DNA of 64,000 nt from DATFVA01 sp963721075 (GCA_963721075.1 CAVRHV010000005.1:434001-498000); one strand, 5' to 3'; shown: positions 35,621 to 45,306, counted from the stretch's first letter. The notes: generated by a model from the letters alone, not told the origin. Translations and numbers: made by a program.

Positions 35621-38131
35621 ATGGATGGAAATTTCTCAGACAGACTACAGGATGTAATCAGGTTAAGCCGTGAAGAAGCTCTTCGGCTGGGCCATGACTA
35701 TATCGGTACTGAGCACTTGTTGTTAGGAATAATCAGGGAAGGACAGGGTGTAGCTGTTAGAATTCTTAGGAATCTCGACTGCGATCTTATGAAACTAAAG
35801 AAAGCAATCGAAGATACCGTCAGAACGTCAGGCGGCACTCTAACAATTGGAAACATACCGCTTACGAAACAGGCTGAAAAGGTATTGAAAATTACGCAGA
35901 TTGAGTCGAAAATTTATAAGGCAGATGTTATCGGAACGGAGCATTTACTTTTATCGCTTTTGAGGGATGAAGACAATATTGCTACGCAGATACTTCACCA
36001 GTTTAACGTGACATACGATTCTGCAAGAGCAGAACTTAATTCAATGTTAAGCAGCAAAAATCCGAAGGATCCGGCAGGAGCAGTTCCTCCCGCTGATAAG
36101 AAAGTGGAAAGGACCAAAACTCCCGTTCTTGATAATTTCGGTCGTGATCTTACCAAGCTTGCACTTGAAGACAAGCTGGATCCCGTTGTAGGCAGGGAAA
36201 GAGAGATCGAACGTGTTGCGCAGATCCTGAGCAGAAGGAAGAAGAATAATCCTGTGCTGATCGGCGAACCGGGTGTAGGTAAAACTGCCATAGCCGAGGG
36301 TCTTGCCTTAAGAATTATGCAGAAGAAAGTTCCGCGTATCCTCCAGGAAAAAAGAGTTGTTACTCTTGACCTTGCAGGATTGGTTGCGGGAACAAAATAT
36401 CGCGGCCAGTTTGAAGAGAGAATGAAAGCACTGATGAATGAGCTTGAGAAAGCAAAAGATGTTATTCTGTTCATCGATGAGCTGCATACTATTGTTGGTG
36501 CAGGCGGTGCTTCAGGGTCGCTGGATGCCTCAAATATGTTCAAACCCGCTCTTGCACGCGGCGATATACAGTGTATCGGGGCAACCACACTTGATGAATA
36601 CCGTAAGTATATTGAAACTGACGGAGCACTCGACAGAAGGTTCCAGAAAGTAATGGTTGAGCCGCCGACATACGAAGAAACACTGCAGATACTCAATAAT
36701 ATTAAGTTTAAATATGAAGAGCATCATCATGTGCGATACAGTTCTGATGCTATTGATTCAGCTGTAAAACTCAGCAACAGGTATATAACCGACAGGCATC
36801 TGCCTGATAAAGCAATTGACGTAATAGATGAAGCAGGATCAAGAGTACATATGGGCAACTTTGAAGTTCCCCAGGAAGTTCTTGATCTTGAAGACAGTAT
36901 TGAAAAGGTAAGAGTTGAAAAAGCTGCTGTTGTTAAACGGCAGGATTATGAAGAAGCTGCCCGTTTAAGAGACAAAGAAAGAAATCTTCAGTCGGATCTT
37001 GAAATTGCGCGCAGGGAATGGGAAGCGAAGACAAAGGATATAGTACACGATGTTAATGAAGAAGATATTGCCACTGTTGTTGCTATGATGACGGGTATTC
37101 CTGTTAACCGTGTGGCGCAGACTGAATCAGAAAAACTTCTGAATATGACTGAAGCTCTGAAGAAACAGATCGTAGGTCAGGATGAAGCTGTAGGCAAGCT
37201 TACAAAAGCGATCCGCAGAACAAGAGCGGGATTGAAGAATCCGAACAGACCTATCGGAAGCTTTATCTTCCTCGGTCCTACCGGCGTTGGTAAAACCGAA
37301 CTCTGCAAGGCTCTTGCCCGTTACCTGTTCGACAGCGAGAATGCACTCATCAGAATCGATATGAGTGAATATATGGAGAAGTTCTCGCTTTCACGACTGG
37401 TTGGAGCGCCTCCCGGATACGTTGGATATGAAGAAGGCGGTCAGCTTACAGAGAAAGTACGCAGAAGACCATATTCGGTAGTACTTTTCGATGAGATCGA
37501 AAAAGCTCACCCGGATATATTCAGTATACTTCTCCAGGTACTTGACGACGGTATGCTTACAGATAGTCTCGGAAGGAAAGTAGACTTTAAGAATACAATC
37601 ATAATAATGACATCGAACATCGGTGCAAGGGATATAAAGGATATCAGCTCATTCGGTTTCGGAGGCGAGAGTGCTGCGAACAAGTACTCGAGTCTGAAGA
37701 ACACAGTTGAAGATGCTATGAGGAAGCTGTTCAATCCGGAATTCCTTAACCGTGTTGATGAAACAATTGTTTTCAGAAATCTTGAGAAAGAAGATATACT
37801 TCAGATCATCGATATCGAAATGGAGGATCTGTTCAAGAATATTCACGACAACAAGATGGAGCTTACTCTGGATCAGACAGCGAAAGAATTCCTGGTTGAA
37901 AAAGGATTCGATCAGAAATTCGGTGCGAGACCTTTAAGACGCGCCATACAGAAGTATGTGGAGGATCCTATTGCCGAAGAAATACTCAGAGGTAAATTCA
38001 AAGAAGGCTCCAATATAGTAGCAAAACATGTCGAGAATATGGAAGAACTCATCTTTGTAAATGATAATATGGATATAAATATTACCGATGAAGAAGAACA
38101 ACAACCCGGTAAAGGTGAGTCAGGCTCATAA
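35621..38131 (+). CDS. clpC: ATP-dependent Clp protease ATP-binding subunit ClpC
   Basis: 836 residues, class I Clp ATPase that unfolds substrates for ClpP. Two N-terminal Clp repeats (about 5-145), first AAA+ domain with Walker A G-E-P-G-V-G-K-T near 215, a UVR-type middle segment (about 420-455) containing Y-E-E-A-A-R-L-R-D-K-E that marks ClpC rather than ClpB, and second AAA+ domain with G-P-T-G-V-G-K-T near 551. The ClpP-docking loop is expected near 670 (G-F-G-G region). AAGGA lies six bases ahead of the ATG. Monocistronic, closed by a strong terminator. Confidence 0.97.
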   Translation: MDGNFSDRLQDVIRLSREEALRLGHDYIGTEHLLLGIIREGQGVAVRILRNLDCDLMKLKKAIEDTVRTSGGTLTIGNIPLTKQAEKVLKITQIESKIYKADVIGTEHLLLSLLRDEDNIATQILHQFNVTYDSARAELNSMLSSKNPKDPAGAVPPADKKVERTKTPVLDNFGRDLTKLALEDKLDPVVGREREIERVAQILSRRKKNNPVLIGEPGVGKTAIAEGLALRIMQKKVPRILQEKRVVTLDLAGLVAGTKYRGQFEERMKALMNELEKAKDVILFIDELHTIVGAGGASGSLDASNMFKPALARGDIQCIGATTLDEYRKYIETDGALDRRFQKVMVEPPTYEETLQILNNIKFKYEEHHHVRYSSDAIDSAVKLSNRYITDRHLPDKAIDVIDEAGSRVHMGNFEVPQEVLDLEDSIEKVRVEKAAVVKRQDYEEAARLRDKERNLQSDLEIARREWEAKTKDIVHDVNEEDIATVVAMMTGIPVNRVAQTESEKLLNMTEALKKQIVGQDEAVGKLTKAIRRTRAGLKNPNRPIGSFIFLGPTGVGKTELCKALARYLFDSENALIRIDMSEYMEKFSLSRLVGAPPGYVGYEEGGQLTEKVRRRPYSVVLFDEIEKAHPDIFSILLQVLDDGMLTDSLGRKVDFKNTIIIMTSNIGARDIKDISSFGFGGESAANKYSSLKNTVEDAMRKLFNPEFLNRVDETIVFRNLEKEDILQIIDIEMEDLFKNIHDNKMELTLDQTAKEFLVEKGFDQKFGARPLRRAIQKYVEDPIAEEILRGKFKEGSNIVAKHVENMEELIFVNDNMDINITDEEEQQPGKGESGS

Positions 38132-38164
38132 TATTGTGTGAGTGGTTACATTCCGTAAACACTG

Positions 38165-38197
38165 AAAGGCGTATTTCTTTTAATACGCCTTTTTTTT
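38165..38197 (+). terminator. Rho-independent terminator of clpC
   Basis: Eleven-base stem AAAGGCGTATT / AATACGCCTTT with a six-base loop, then a run of T residues. It lies 34 bases past the clpC stop codon. Confidence 0.92.
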
Positions 38198-38224
38198 ATT
38201 TAAATTTCATGCACGAATTGTTAT

Positions 38225-38278
38225 TCCGACACGACTTGACAGTAAATGTCATTCCGAACGAATGTGAGGAATCTTATG
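38225..38278. repeat. Dispersed intergenic repeat fragment (GTCATTCCGAA type)
   Basis: Contains TATTCCGACACGAC and TGTCATTCCGAACGAATG followed by GAGGAATCTTATGGA. A shorter relative, TGTCATTCCGAA...GGAATCT, occurs at 40816-40840. Similar intergenic sequences are common in related genomes. Function unknown; copy number outside the window cannot be judged. Confidence 0.4.
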
Positions 38279-38315
38279 GATAACAGAATAATTATAATAA
38301 CAACAGGAGGCGATG

Positions 38316-38594
38316 ATGCAGGTACTGGAAGAAGCAAAAATAAACGAAAAGATCAATGGTCTGAAAGGCTGGGAGTACAAGAACAAACAGATCGGGAAAG
38401 AGTACGAACTGAAGGACTTTAAGGAAGCGCTGAGCTTTGTGAATAAAATAGGCGACAGGGCAGAGGAAATGGATCATCATCCCGATATTTTTCTGCACGA
38501 CTGGAATAAAGTGAGGATAACCGTTTCCACCCACAGCGCCGGCGGCGTTACCGAGAATGATTTTAAGCTGGCTGAGAAAATCGAAAATATCTGA
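38316..38594 (+). CDS. 4a-hydroxytetrahydrobiopterin (pterin-4a-carbinolamine) dehydratase
   Basis: 92 residues. Dehydrates the 4a-hydroxy pterin made by aromatic amino-acid hydroxylases. The signature reads E-E-M-D-H-H-P-D-I followed by W-N-K-V-R-I-T-V-S-T-H and G-G-V-T-E-N-D, with both catalytic histidines. The start is the ATG at 38316: AGGAGG ends five bases before it and only two before the alternative ATG at 38313. No hydroxylase gene is in the window. It opens a short operon with the TPR gene and pyrE. Confidence 0.94.
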   Translation: MQVLEEAKINEKINGLKGWEYKNKQIGKEYELKDFKEALSFVNKIGDRAEEMDHHPDIFLHDWNKVRITVSTHSAGGVTENDFKLAEKIENI

Positions 38595-38596
38595 GA

Positions 38597-38908
38597 ATGA
38601 ACAAACGACTTGAAGGACTGCTGGAGTATTATAAAAAGGATCCGAACGATCCTTTTACTTTATACGGACTTGCACTTGAATATATGTCCGACCAGCAGTT
38701 TGATGCTGCGGAGAAATATTTCCGGCTGCTGCTGGATAAGGATTCGGAATATGTTCCGGGCTACCTTCAGTATGCTCAGCTGAAAGAAAAACAGGATAAA
38801 ATTGAAGAAGCAAAAGAACTATACAGCAGGGGGATAGAAGCAGCAAATAAAACAGGGGATAAAAAATCAGCAAAAGAAATGGAGGATTTCCTAAGTGATC
38901 TCGAATGA
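38597..38908 (+). CDS. Small tetratricopeptide-repeat protein
   Basis: 103 residues, essentially three TPR-like helical pairs: residues about 1-34 (D-P-F-T-L-Y-G-L-A-L-E-Y), 35-68 (F-D-A-A-E-K-Y-F-R-L-L-L) and 69-103 (I-E-E-A-K-E-L-Y-S-R-G-I). No signal peptide. Probably a protein-protein adaptor; partner unknown. It begins two bases after the pterin dehydratase stop and overlaps pyrE by 14 bases, so it is translated in the same operon. Confidence 0.85.
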   Translation: MNKRLEGLLEYYKKDPNDPFTLYGLALEYMSDQQFDAAEKYFRLLLDKDSEYVPGYLQYAQLKEKQDKIEEAKELYSRGIEAANKTGDKKSAKEMEDFLSDLE

Positions 38909-39479
38909 AAACGATATTCTTGAAATATTCAAAAAAACCGGGGCCTTACTGCAGGGACATTTTCTACTCACCTCAGGAAGACACAGCAATATGTACTTCC
39001 AGTGCGCTAAAGTGCTTCAATATCCTGAATATACAGAACAGGTATGCAGCATAATTGCAGATTATTTTAAGGACTATGATATCGATACAGTTATCTCACC
39101 TGCAATGGGCGGCATAATAGTAGGTCAGGAAGTTGCCCGCCAGCTTAATAAAAGATCGATCTTTGCAGAAAGAGAAGACAAAAAGCTCACTCTGCGAAGA
39201 GGATTTACCATTGACAAAGGAGAAAAGATACTGGTGTGCGAAGATGTAGTGACTACCGGCGGTTCTGTTTTCGAAGTAATTGATATTGTTAAAGACCTGG
39301 GCGGGGAAGTGGTAGGAGTAGGCTTCATTGTCGACCGCAGCAACGGGAAAGTCGATTTCGGATATCCTCAGAAAAGCACTATGAAAATGGAGGTAGTTTC
39401 TTATACACCTGAGGAATGTCCGCTCTGTAAAGAAAATATCCCGGTGGTCAAACCGGGATCCAGAAAAGTTATAGTCTGA
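38895..39479 (+). CDS. pyrE: Orotate phosphoribosyltransferase
   Basis: 194 residues. Transfers phosphoribosyl from PRPP to orotate to form OMP in pyrimidine synthesis. The PRPP-binding motif is V-C-E-D-V-V-T-T-G-G-S near residue 115. Other marks are F-L-L-T-S-G-R-H-S near 23, S-P-A-M-G-G-I-I-V-G and F-A-E-R-E near 90. The GTG at 38895, eight bases after GGAGGA, is the start; no ATG is suitably placed. A C-terminal Cys pair (C-P-L-C) is typical of the bacterial-archaeal subgroup. Intact. Confidence 0.96.
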   Translation: MISNENDILEIFKKTGALLQGHFLLTSGRHSNMYFQCAKVLQYPEYTEQVCSIIADYFKDYDIDTVISPAMGGIIVGQEVARQLNKRSIFAEREDKKLTLRRGFTIDKGEKILVCEDVVTTGGSVFEVIDIVKDLGGEVVGVGFIVDRSNGKVDFGYPQKSTMKMEVVSYTPEECPLCKENIPVVKPGSRKVIV

Positions 39480-39517
39480 TTTTTTATTTTTGGATATGTT
39501 CTGATTATTATTCCGGA

Positions 39518-40792
39518 ATGACAATGAAAACTATCCTTATTTTTCTCTTTGCATCAATTACCCTGTTCCCGCAGGTGAATTTCGATGATTATTTTAAAGA
39601 TCATACTCTCAGGGTTGATTACTTCCATACGGGTGATAGTCTTAATGATTCTTATTCTATTGACGAGCTTAAGGAAGAACCTTACTGGGGAGGATCTAAA
39701 ACCAATCTTATCGATACTTTTAATTACGGGCGTTATGAAGTTAAGGTGTTTGACCAGGAGGAAAATAAGCTGATCTATTCACACACCTATTCGACATTAT
39801 TTGATGAATGGCAGACAACAGATGAAGCAAAACATACTGTAAAAACATTCAATGAAACTGTGACGATGCCTTATCCGAAGGTGAAGGTCAGGATAGAGTT
39901 TTACAGCCGGGACAGGATGAATGAGCTCCACAAAAAATTCGAATACAATGTTGATCCCGATAACTATTTTATTTCACCCGAAAGACATCTTGAATATCCC
40001 TCATTTGAAGTGGTTCACAATGGTAATCCTGCCGTAAAGGTAGACATCGTAATTCTGCCGGAAGGTTATACAAAAGATGAGATGGACGAGTTTAAAGCTG
40101 ACTGTAAAAAGTTTGCCGGATATCTTTTTAAAGTATCTCCCTATTCGGAAAATAAAGACAAGTTTAACATATGGGGAGTTGAGGCTCCTTCTCCTGAGGA
40201 AGGCACAGATATTCCGGAACGAGGAATATGGAAAAAGACACTGATGAATACTCAGTTTTATACCTTCGACCTTGAGAGGTACCTGATGACATCTGATTAT
40301 AAATCCGTGCGCGACCTGGCCGCGAATGCCCCATACGATCAGATCTATATTCTGGTTAACTCCGATAAATACGGCGGAGGAGCAATATATAATTACTATT
40401 CAGTATGTGTTAACAATAATATTTTCAGCGAGTATGTGTTTTCGCATGAATTCGGACATGGCTTTGCTTTTTTGGCTGATGAGTACTATACATCGGATGT
40501 AGCTTATAATGATTTTTATCCTTTAGATGTTGAACCGCTTGAACCTAACATCACAACGCTGGTTGATTTTGACTCAAAATGGAAAGATATGGTTGATAAG
40601 GATACACCCATCCCTACTCCTGATACAGCAGAATATGCTGATAAAGTCGGAGTTTTTGAGGGAGGTGGATATGTTGCGAAAGGTATATACAGACCGATGG
40701 AGGACTGTAGTATGAAAACTGCAACAGTGAATAATTTTTGTCCTGTCTGCAAAAGGGCCATTCAGAGAATGATAGATTTCCTTACGCGGTAG
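39518..40792 (+). CDS. Secreted M64-family (IgA peptidase-like) metallopeptidase
   Basis: 424 residues. Signal peptide (about 1-19). An N-terminal beta domain (M64 N domain) occupies about 20-150, then the peptidase region starting V-D-I-V-I-L-P-E-G-Y. The zinc site is H-E-F-G-H-G-F-A-F-L-A-D-E-Y-Y near residue 309, matching HExxHxxGxxxxxD. A C-terminal Cys trio (C-S-M-K ... C-P-V-C-K) may bind metal or form disulfides. No sorting domain, so it is probably periplasmic. Either ATG (39518 or 39524) could be the start. Substrate unknown; Bacteroides relatives cleave IgA, but no such role is implied here. Confidence 0.9.
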   Translation: MTMKTILIFLFASITLFPQVNFDDYFKDHTLRVDYFHTGDSLNDSYSIDELKEEPYWGGSKTNLIDTFNYGRYEVKVFDQEENKLIYSHTYSTLFDEWQTTDEAKHTVKTFNETVTMPYPKVKVRIEFYSRDRMNELHKKFEYNVDPDNYFISPERHLEYPSFEVVHNGNPAVKVDIVILPEGYTKDEMDEFKADCKKFAGYLFKVSPYSENKDKFNIWGVEAPSPEEGTDIPERGIWKKTLMNTQFYTFDLERYLMTSDYKSVRDLAANAPYDQIYILVNSDKYGGGAIYNYYSVCVNNNIFSEYVFSHEFGHGFAFLADEYYTSDVAYNDFYPLDVEPLEPNITTLVDFDSKWKDMVDKDTPIPTPDTAEYADKVGVFEGGGYVAKGIYRPMEDCSMKTATVNNFCPVCKRAIQRMIDFLTR

Positions 40793-40961
40793 GTAAAGTG
40801 GTAATAGAAAGCTGTCATTCCGAATTTATTTTGGAATCTAATAACAGGTACCTTATATATCGATTTTGGCAGAGTGGCTATAAGATCACAATCTTTAGGT
40901 AGCCTTAAGATTTAATACTATATTTGTCAATCCCAGTTAATTTTTTAATAAATCCGGATTT

Positions 40962-42188
40962 ATGGATCAGAGAAAACTATATAAAACAGTAGAAACGATA
41001 GCTTCGCAGAAATTCCCTTCGGAAGAGGCGATGATGATTGAGGTGCTTAACCAGATAATTGCCAATGAAGAAATTGACGTGAACGGCGGCAGGATCTGGA
41101 AACTTAAAGTCGATGAAGGCAGCTATGCCTTATTATACCAGACCGGTTCGGTAGAAGCGATTCATCCCGAATTCAGAATTGTTATAAGCGAGTACCCGAT
41201 CTTTGACTTCATTGCCAAAGAACGGACGGTATTGGGAAACGAAACCAATGAAATCCTGAGAAAAAAGGGGATATTCAAGTACTCTGCTTCCGGCGTAGGC
41301 GATAAGATAAAGGTGAATGACAAACCTTATTATGAATACCTGTTTGCATTGAACAGCGAGAATATAGACGATGATTTCAGAATTACCCTCAATATAATTG
41401 CTACTGCATTAACATCACGCATAAAACAGAGAAGGGCTGCATCATCTGTTTATCATCTGAAAGCTGATCTGGATAAAGCCAGAGAACTTCAGAAAAGTAT
41501 TCTTCCTGAACATGAATATCATTTTTTCGACTACGAGATATTCGGAGTTACCAACCCTGCAGAAATAGTAGGAGGTGATTTTTTCGATTATCTTGAAGTG
41601 GGTGATGATCGTCTCGGTGTTACTGTAGGTGATGCCGCGAGTAAAGGAGTGAGTGCTTCGGCAGAGGCAATGTATATATCCGGTGCCCTGAGGATGGCCA
41701 GCAACTTTGAGCTGAAGATATCACCTATGATGAAACGGATGAATCAGCTGGTAAATAAGATATTTGCAGACGATAAGTTTGCTTCACTCTTTTACGGCGA
41801 GCTTTCTCCCGATAAAAGCGGATTATTTTTATACGCAAATGCAGGACATAACCCACCTTTCTTCCTCAAGTCTGACACTAATGAAATTTTAGAACTCTCT
41901 CCCACAGGCCCTGTTTTGGGTCCTACTCCTCATGGAAAATATATAGTAGACAATATAAATTTCCGGAAGAATGATATTCTGCTTATTTACTCGGACGGGG
42001 TAACAGAGTCGGCCAATGAGAATTTTGAGATGTATGAAGAAGAGAGGTTGAAAAGACTTCTTGTGAGTGTAAAAGATAAGTTACCACGCGAGATTACATA
42101 CGCAATCCTTGAGGATGTAATAAAATTTTCGAAAAGCGGCCAGTATTCTGACGATAAGACAATTGTTGTAATAAAGAAAAATAATTGA
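40962..42188 (+). CDS. Soluble SpoIIE-family (PP2C) phosphatase with variant motif
   Basis: 408 residues, no membrane helices. Residues 1-160 form an uncharacterised sensory region, possibly GAF-like. The phosphatase domain (about 165-405) has V-G-G-D-F-F-D near 202, A-G-H-N-P-P-F, Y-S-D-G-V-T-E and S-D-D-K-T-I. The usual G-D-V-S-G-K-G motif is instead G-D-A-A-S-K-G, keeping the metal-binding Asp but altering the next residues. It stands alone, far from a STAS or kinase gene, so its substrate may be one of the STAS proteins at 1.6 or 6.5 kb or something else. Confidence 0.9.
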   Translation: MDQRKLYKTVETIASQKFPSEEAMMIEVLNQIIANEEIDVNGGRIWKLKVDEGSYALLYQTGSVEAIHPEFRIVISEYPIFDFIAKERTVLGNETNEILRKKGIFKYSASGVGDKIKVNDKPYYEYLFALNSENIDDDFRITLNIIATALTSRIKQRRAASSVYHLKADLDKARELQKSILPEHEYHFFDYEIFGVTNPAEIVGGDFFDYLEVGDDRLGVTVGDAASKGVSASAEAMYISGALRMASNFELKISPMMKRMNQLVNKIFADDKFASLFYGELSPDKSGLFLYANAGHNPPFFLKSDTNEILELSPTGPVLGPTPHGKYIVDNINFRKNDILLIYSDGVTESANENFEMYEEERLKRLLVSVKDKLPREITYAILEDVIKFSKSGQYSDDKTIVVIKKNN

Positions 42189-42283
42189 TCTGCATAACAA
42201 CGGACTGATTCCCTCCTTCATTTCAGGGAAATTTTCCTTCGAAATGGTTATTATTTAACATAAAATTTCAAAAAGGTTGAATA

Positions 42284-43648
42284 ATGATCAAATCTATTAA
42301 CCCCGCAACAGAAGAAGAAATAAAATCGTACGAAGAAATGGACCTTGAGGAGGTCTCAAAAATTGTATCATCGGCTGACAGTGATTTCGGCGAATGGCAC
42401 AGGACATCCTTCAGCACAAGATCGCAGCTGATGAAAAAAGCCGGCGAATTGTTAAAGAAGAACATTGAAAAGCACTCCCGTCTAATGACGGAAGAAATGG
42501 GAAAACCGATCGCACAGTCACGCTCGGAAGTTGAAAAATGCGCCTGGTTATGCGACTACTTTGCGGAGAACGGTGAGAAATTTCTGAAAGATACAAACAT
42601 AGAGAGTGATGCCTCAAAAAGCTTTGTAACTTTTCAGCCTCTCGGAGTAGTGCTGGCTGTTATGCCATGGAATTTCCCATACTGGCAGGTTTTCAGGTTT
42701 GCAGTGCCGGGGCTGATGGCGGGAAATGCCGGCGTCCTGAAACATGCTTCAAATGTTACCGGCTGCGCTCTTGCCATTGAGGAAGTTTTCAGAGAAGCAG
42801 GATTTCCCGAAAATCTTTTCAGAACCCTGGTAGTCTCTTCTAAACATATGGAAAAAGTAATTGAACTTGAGAAGATAAGGGCTGTAACTCTTACAGGAAG
42901 TGTTCCGGCCGGAAAGGCAGTTGCTTCCAAAGCAGGATCACTCATAAAGAAAACAGTGCTTGAGCTGGGAGGAAGCGATCCTTATGTAGTTCTGGAAGAT
43001 GCCGACCTTGAGGCTGCAGCGGATACCTGTGTGACATCACGTTTAATAAACGGAGGACAAAGCTGCATCGCCGCAAAAAGGTTTATCATTGTAGAAGAAG
43101 TATATGACAAGTTCAGGGGTCTGTTTGTTGAGAAAATGAAAGCAAAGAAAATGGGGGATCCTTTTGATGAATCGAATGATCTTGGTCCCCAGGCAAGAAA
43201 CAATCTCCGCGACGAACTGCATCAGCAGGTTAAGAAAAGTGTTGAGATGGGTGCGAAACTGCTTTTAGGCGGAGAGATACCGGAGATGAAAGGTGCTTAC
43301 TATCCGCCGACAGTGCTGGAAAATGTAGGACAGGGTATGCCCGCTTATGATGAAGAACTATTTGGTCCCGCTGCCTCGCTCATAAGGGCAAAGGATGAAA
43401 TAGAAGCTGTGAAGATAGCTAATGATTCAATATTTGGATTGGGAGCCGCTGTTTTCACAAATGATGTCAAAAGAGGGGAGAGAATAGCAAGAGAAGAATT
43501 GAACGCAGGTAACTGCTTCGTGAATGCTTTTGTGAAATCCGATCCGAGACTGCCTTTCGGAGGTGTAAAAGAATCAGGATATGGCCGCGAACTCTCTTAT
43601 TTCGGCATCCACGAGTTTGTAAACATTAAAACGGTATATGTGAAGTAG
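42284..43648 (+). CDS. NAD(P)-dependent succinate-semialdehyde dehydrogenase-like aldehyde dehydrogenase
   Basis: 454 residues of the aldehyde dehydrogenase superfamily, SSADH branch: N-P-A-T-E-E-E start, P-W-N-F-P-Y-W-Q-V near 127, nucleotide-binding L-T-G-S-V-P-A-G, catalytic Glu in L-E-L-G-G-S-D-P-Y and catalytic Cys in N-G-G-Q-S-C-I-A-A-K. The P-W-N-F-P-Y-W-Q motif is typical of the bacterial SSADH group that oxidises succinate semialdehyde or similar short aldehydes. No partner transaminase is nearby. AAAAAGG lies upstream of the ATG. Intact. Confidence 0.92.
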   Translation: MIKSINPATEEEIKSYEEMDLEEVSKIVSSADSDFGEWHRTSFSTRSQLMKKAGELLKKNIEKHSRLMTEEMGKPIAQSRSEVEKCAWLCDYFAENGEKFLKDTNIESDASKSFVTFQPLGVVLAVMPWNFPYWQVFRFAVPGLMAGNAGVLKHASNVTGCALAIEEVFREAGFPENLFRTLVVSSKHMEKVIELEKIRAVTLTGSVPAGKAVASKAGSLIKKTVLELGGSDPYVVLEDADLEAAADTCVTSRLINGGQSCIAAKRFIIVEEVYDKFRGLFVEKMKAKKMGDPFDESNDLGPQARNNLRDELHQQVKKSVEMGAKLLLGGEIPEMKGAYYPPTVLENVGQGMPAYDEELFGPAASLIRAKDEIEAVKIANDSIFGLGAAVFTNDVKRGERIAREELNAGNCFVNAFVKSDPRLPFGGVKESGYGRELSYFGIHEFVNIKTVYVK

Positions 43649-43676
43649 CCCGAGATTGCTTTTCTTGACGTCTTGA

Positions 43677-43931
43677 TTAAACTCCCTCGTCCCAGTCGGT
43701 ATAATCAGGACCCTTATCCTTATCAGGGAAAGGATCAACCGAATCCTGGCCCAGATTCTCAATTGTACCGTCTTTTCTTAAAACTACGAGTTTTGCGTCA
43801 AGTCCTACAGCTATTTCTTTAGCCGCTTCTATTGCTTCCTGTTTTGTATTTTTCTCATCGATCGGTTTATCTTCCTCGTTCCTTCTGACAGTCCATTTGT
43901 TATCTTTTGGAATTATATAAATCTTATTCAT
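43677..43931 (-). CDS. DUF2188 family small protein
   Basis: 84 residues. DUF2188 signature: Y-I-I-P-K-D-N-K-W-T-V-R, then T-K-Q-E-A-I-E-A-A-K-E-I-A and L-V-V-L-R-K-D-G-T-I. An acidic tail (D-P-F-P-D-K-D-K-G-P) follows. The start is the ATG at 43931, six bases after AAGGA; a TTG six bases further out is less likely. Family function is not established. It is divergent from the DUF4010 gene. Confidence 0.88.
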   Translation of the reverse strand: MNKIYIIPKDNKWTVRRNEEDKPIDEKNTKQEAIEAAKEIAVGLDAKLVVLRKDGTIENLGQDSVDPFPDKDKGPDYTDWDEGV

Positions 43932-43995
43932 TATCAATCCTTTTTGTAGAAAACTTAAGGAATAAATTATATCTTAACAGTGAGGTTTATCATTT

Positions 43996-45306
43996 ATGCA
44001 GGATACATTAAAACTTCTACCTGAATATTTACTGAAGAATGATACGGCACTGACTTCGGCAGACCTCTTCATACTGCTTCAGAAACTCGGTGTGGCGATC
44101 CTTATCGGGCTGCTGATAGGACTAGAGAGGGAGCACTCGCGTCCCCAGGACGAAAAAATGTTCGCCGGAGTACGCACTACTCCTCTAATAGCTTTACTCG
44201 GGTTTGTTGCAGGGCTGGTAGCATCTTTTACTTCCTACTGGGTTTACTTTATAATTTTCGCCGGATTTGCTTCACTGGTTACAGCATCTCACATTTTCTC
44301 GGCAAAATCGGGAAGACCCGGCGGCACATCGGAAGTAGCCCTGCTAATCGTTTTTTTGCTTGGAACCGTAGTCTATTTTAATTTTATAATACTGGCAGCT
44401 GTCATAGCTGTAATCGTCACCCTTTTCCTTACGCTTAAAATACAGCTTCACAAATTTGTTGGCAAAGTAAGCGAGGAGGATTTATACGCTACCCTTAAGC
44501 TGGCAATAATTACAATTATTGTGCTTCCGCTTCTTCCTGATAAAACCTATGGTCCGTTTGATGTATTAAATCCACGACTTATCTGGTATATGGTAATCCT
44601 GGTAAGCGGTATCAGCTTTGTGGGATATGTTCTGATCAAGGTATTCGGCGAAGGGAAAGGAATATTTATTACCGGTTTGCTCGGTGGGATGGTTTCAAGT
44701 ACGGCTGTGGCATATTCCTTATCGAAAAAAAGTAAAGAAAACGCTTCACTGTCGCCCGAGTTCGGCGTAGGTATTCTGCTGGCATCAACAATCATGTATT
44801 CAAGGGTTTTTATCGTTGTACTTATTCTTAATAGTGAACTGATTGAAGTGCTATGGCTCCCGCTCTTAATATTCACCGCAGCGGGGTTTGTGGTAAGCCT
44901 GATAATGTCTAAGAAGTTTACAAATGGAAAACACGATACTATAGAACTTAATAACCCGTTCAGACTAAAATCTGCGATTTTGTTCGGAGTGATTTTCGGG
45001 ATCGTGATATTCGCATCTAAGGCAGGGCAGGTTTACCTGGGTTCAGGAGGACTTTATGCAGCAAGCGGACTGGCAGGATTGACCAGCGTTGATGCTATTG
45101 TGCTTTCACTGGCTAAACTTGCAAGCGGAAGTGTATCGTCGAAAGTGGCAATGACTGCAGTAATCATAGCAACCATTTCCAACAACGTAGTTAAGGCGAT
45201 AATTTCCGCGGTTTGGGGTGCAAAAGAAATAAGAAAATATACATATACCGGACTGGGGATTCTTTCGGTTATATCGATAATTTATATGGTATTCGTGCTG
45301 GTATAG
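43996..45306 (+). CDS. MgtC/SapB family DUF4010 integral membrane protein
   Basis: 436 residues, about twelve hydrophobic helices. N-terminal MgtC-like motif G-L-L-I-G-L-E-R-E-H and V-R-T-T-P-L-I-A-L-L-G near residue 55; C-terminal DUF4010 domain (about 185-410) with S-S-T-A-V-A-Y-S-L-S-K and S-V-D-A-I. Larger than MgtC itself (about 230 residues). A transport or ion-homeostasis role is likely but not established. Starts 64 bases from divergent DUF2188. Confidence 0.9.
   Translation: MQDTLKLLPEYLLKNDTALTSADLFILLQKLGVAILIGLLIGLEREHSRPQDEKMFAGVRTTPLIALLGFVAGLVASFTSYWVYFIIFAGFASLVTASHIFSAKSGRPGGTSEVALLIVFLLGTVVYFNFIILAAVIAVIVTLFLTLKIQLHKFVGKVSEEDLYATLKLAIITIIVLPLLPDKTYGPFDVLNPRLIWYMVILVSGISFVGYVLIKVFGEGKGIFITGLLGGMVSSTAVAYSLSKKSKENASLSPEFGVGILLASTIMYSRVFIVVLILNSELIEVLWLPLLIFTAAGFVVSLIMSKKFTNGKHDTIELNNPFRLKSAILFGVIFGIVIFASKAGQVYLGSGGLYAASGLAGLTSVDAIVLSLAKLASGSVSSKVAMTAVIIATISNNVVKAIISAVWGAKEIRKYTYTGLGILSVISIIYMVFVLV

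Noticed and set aside
35995..36696. 233-codon minus-strand ORF within clpC
   Set aside because: Antisense shadow of the clpC AAA+ domain; low-complexity Ser/Thr/Phe content and no neighbours.
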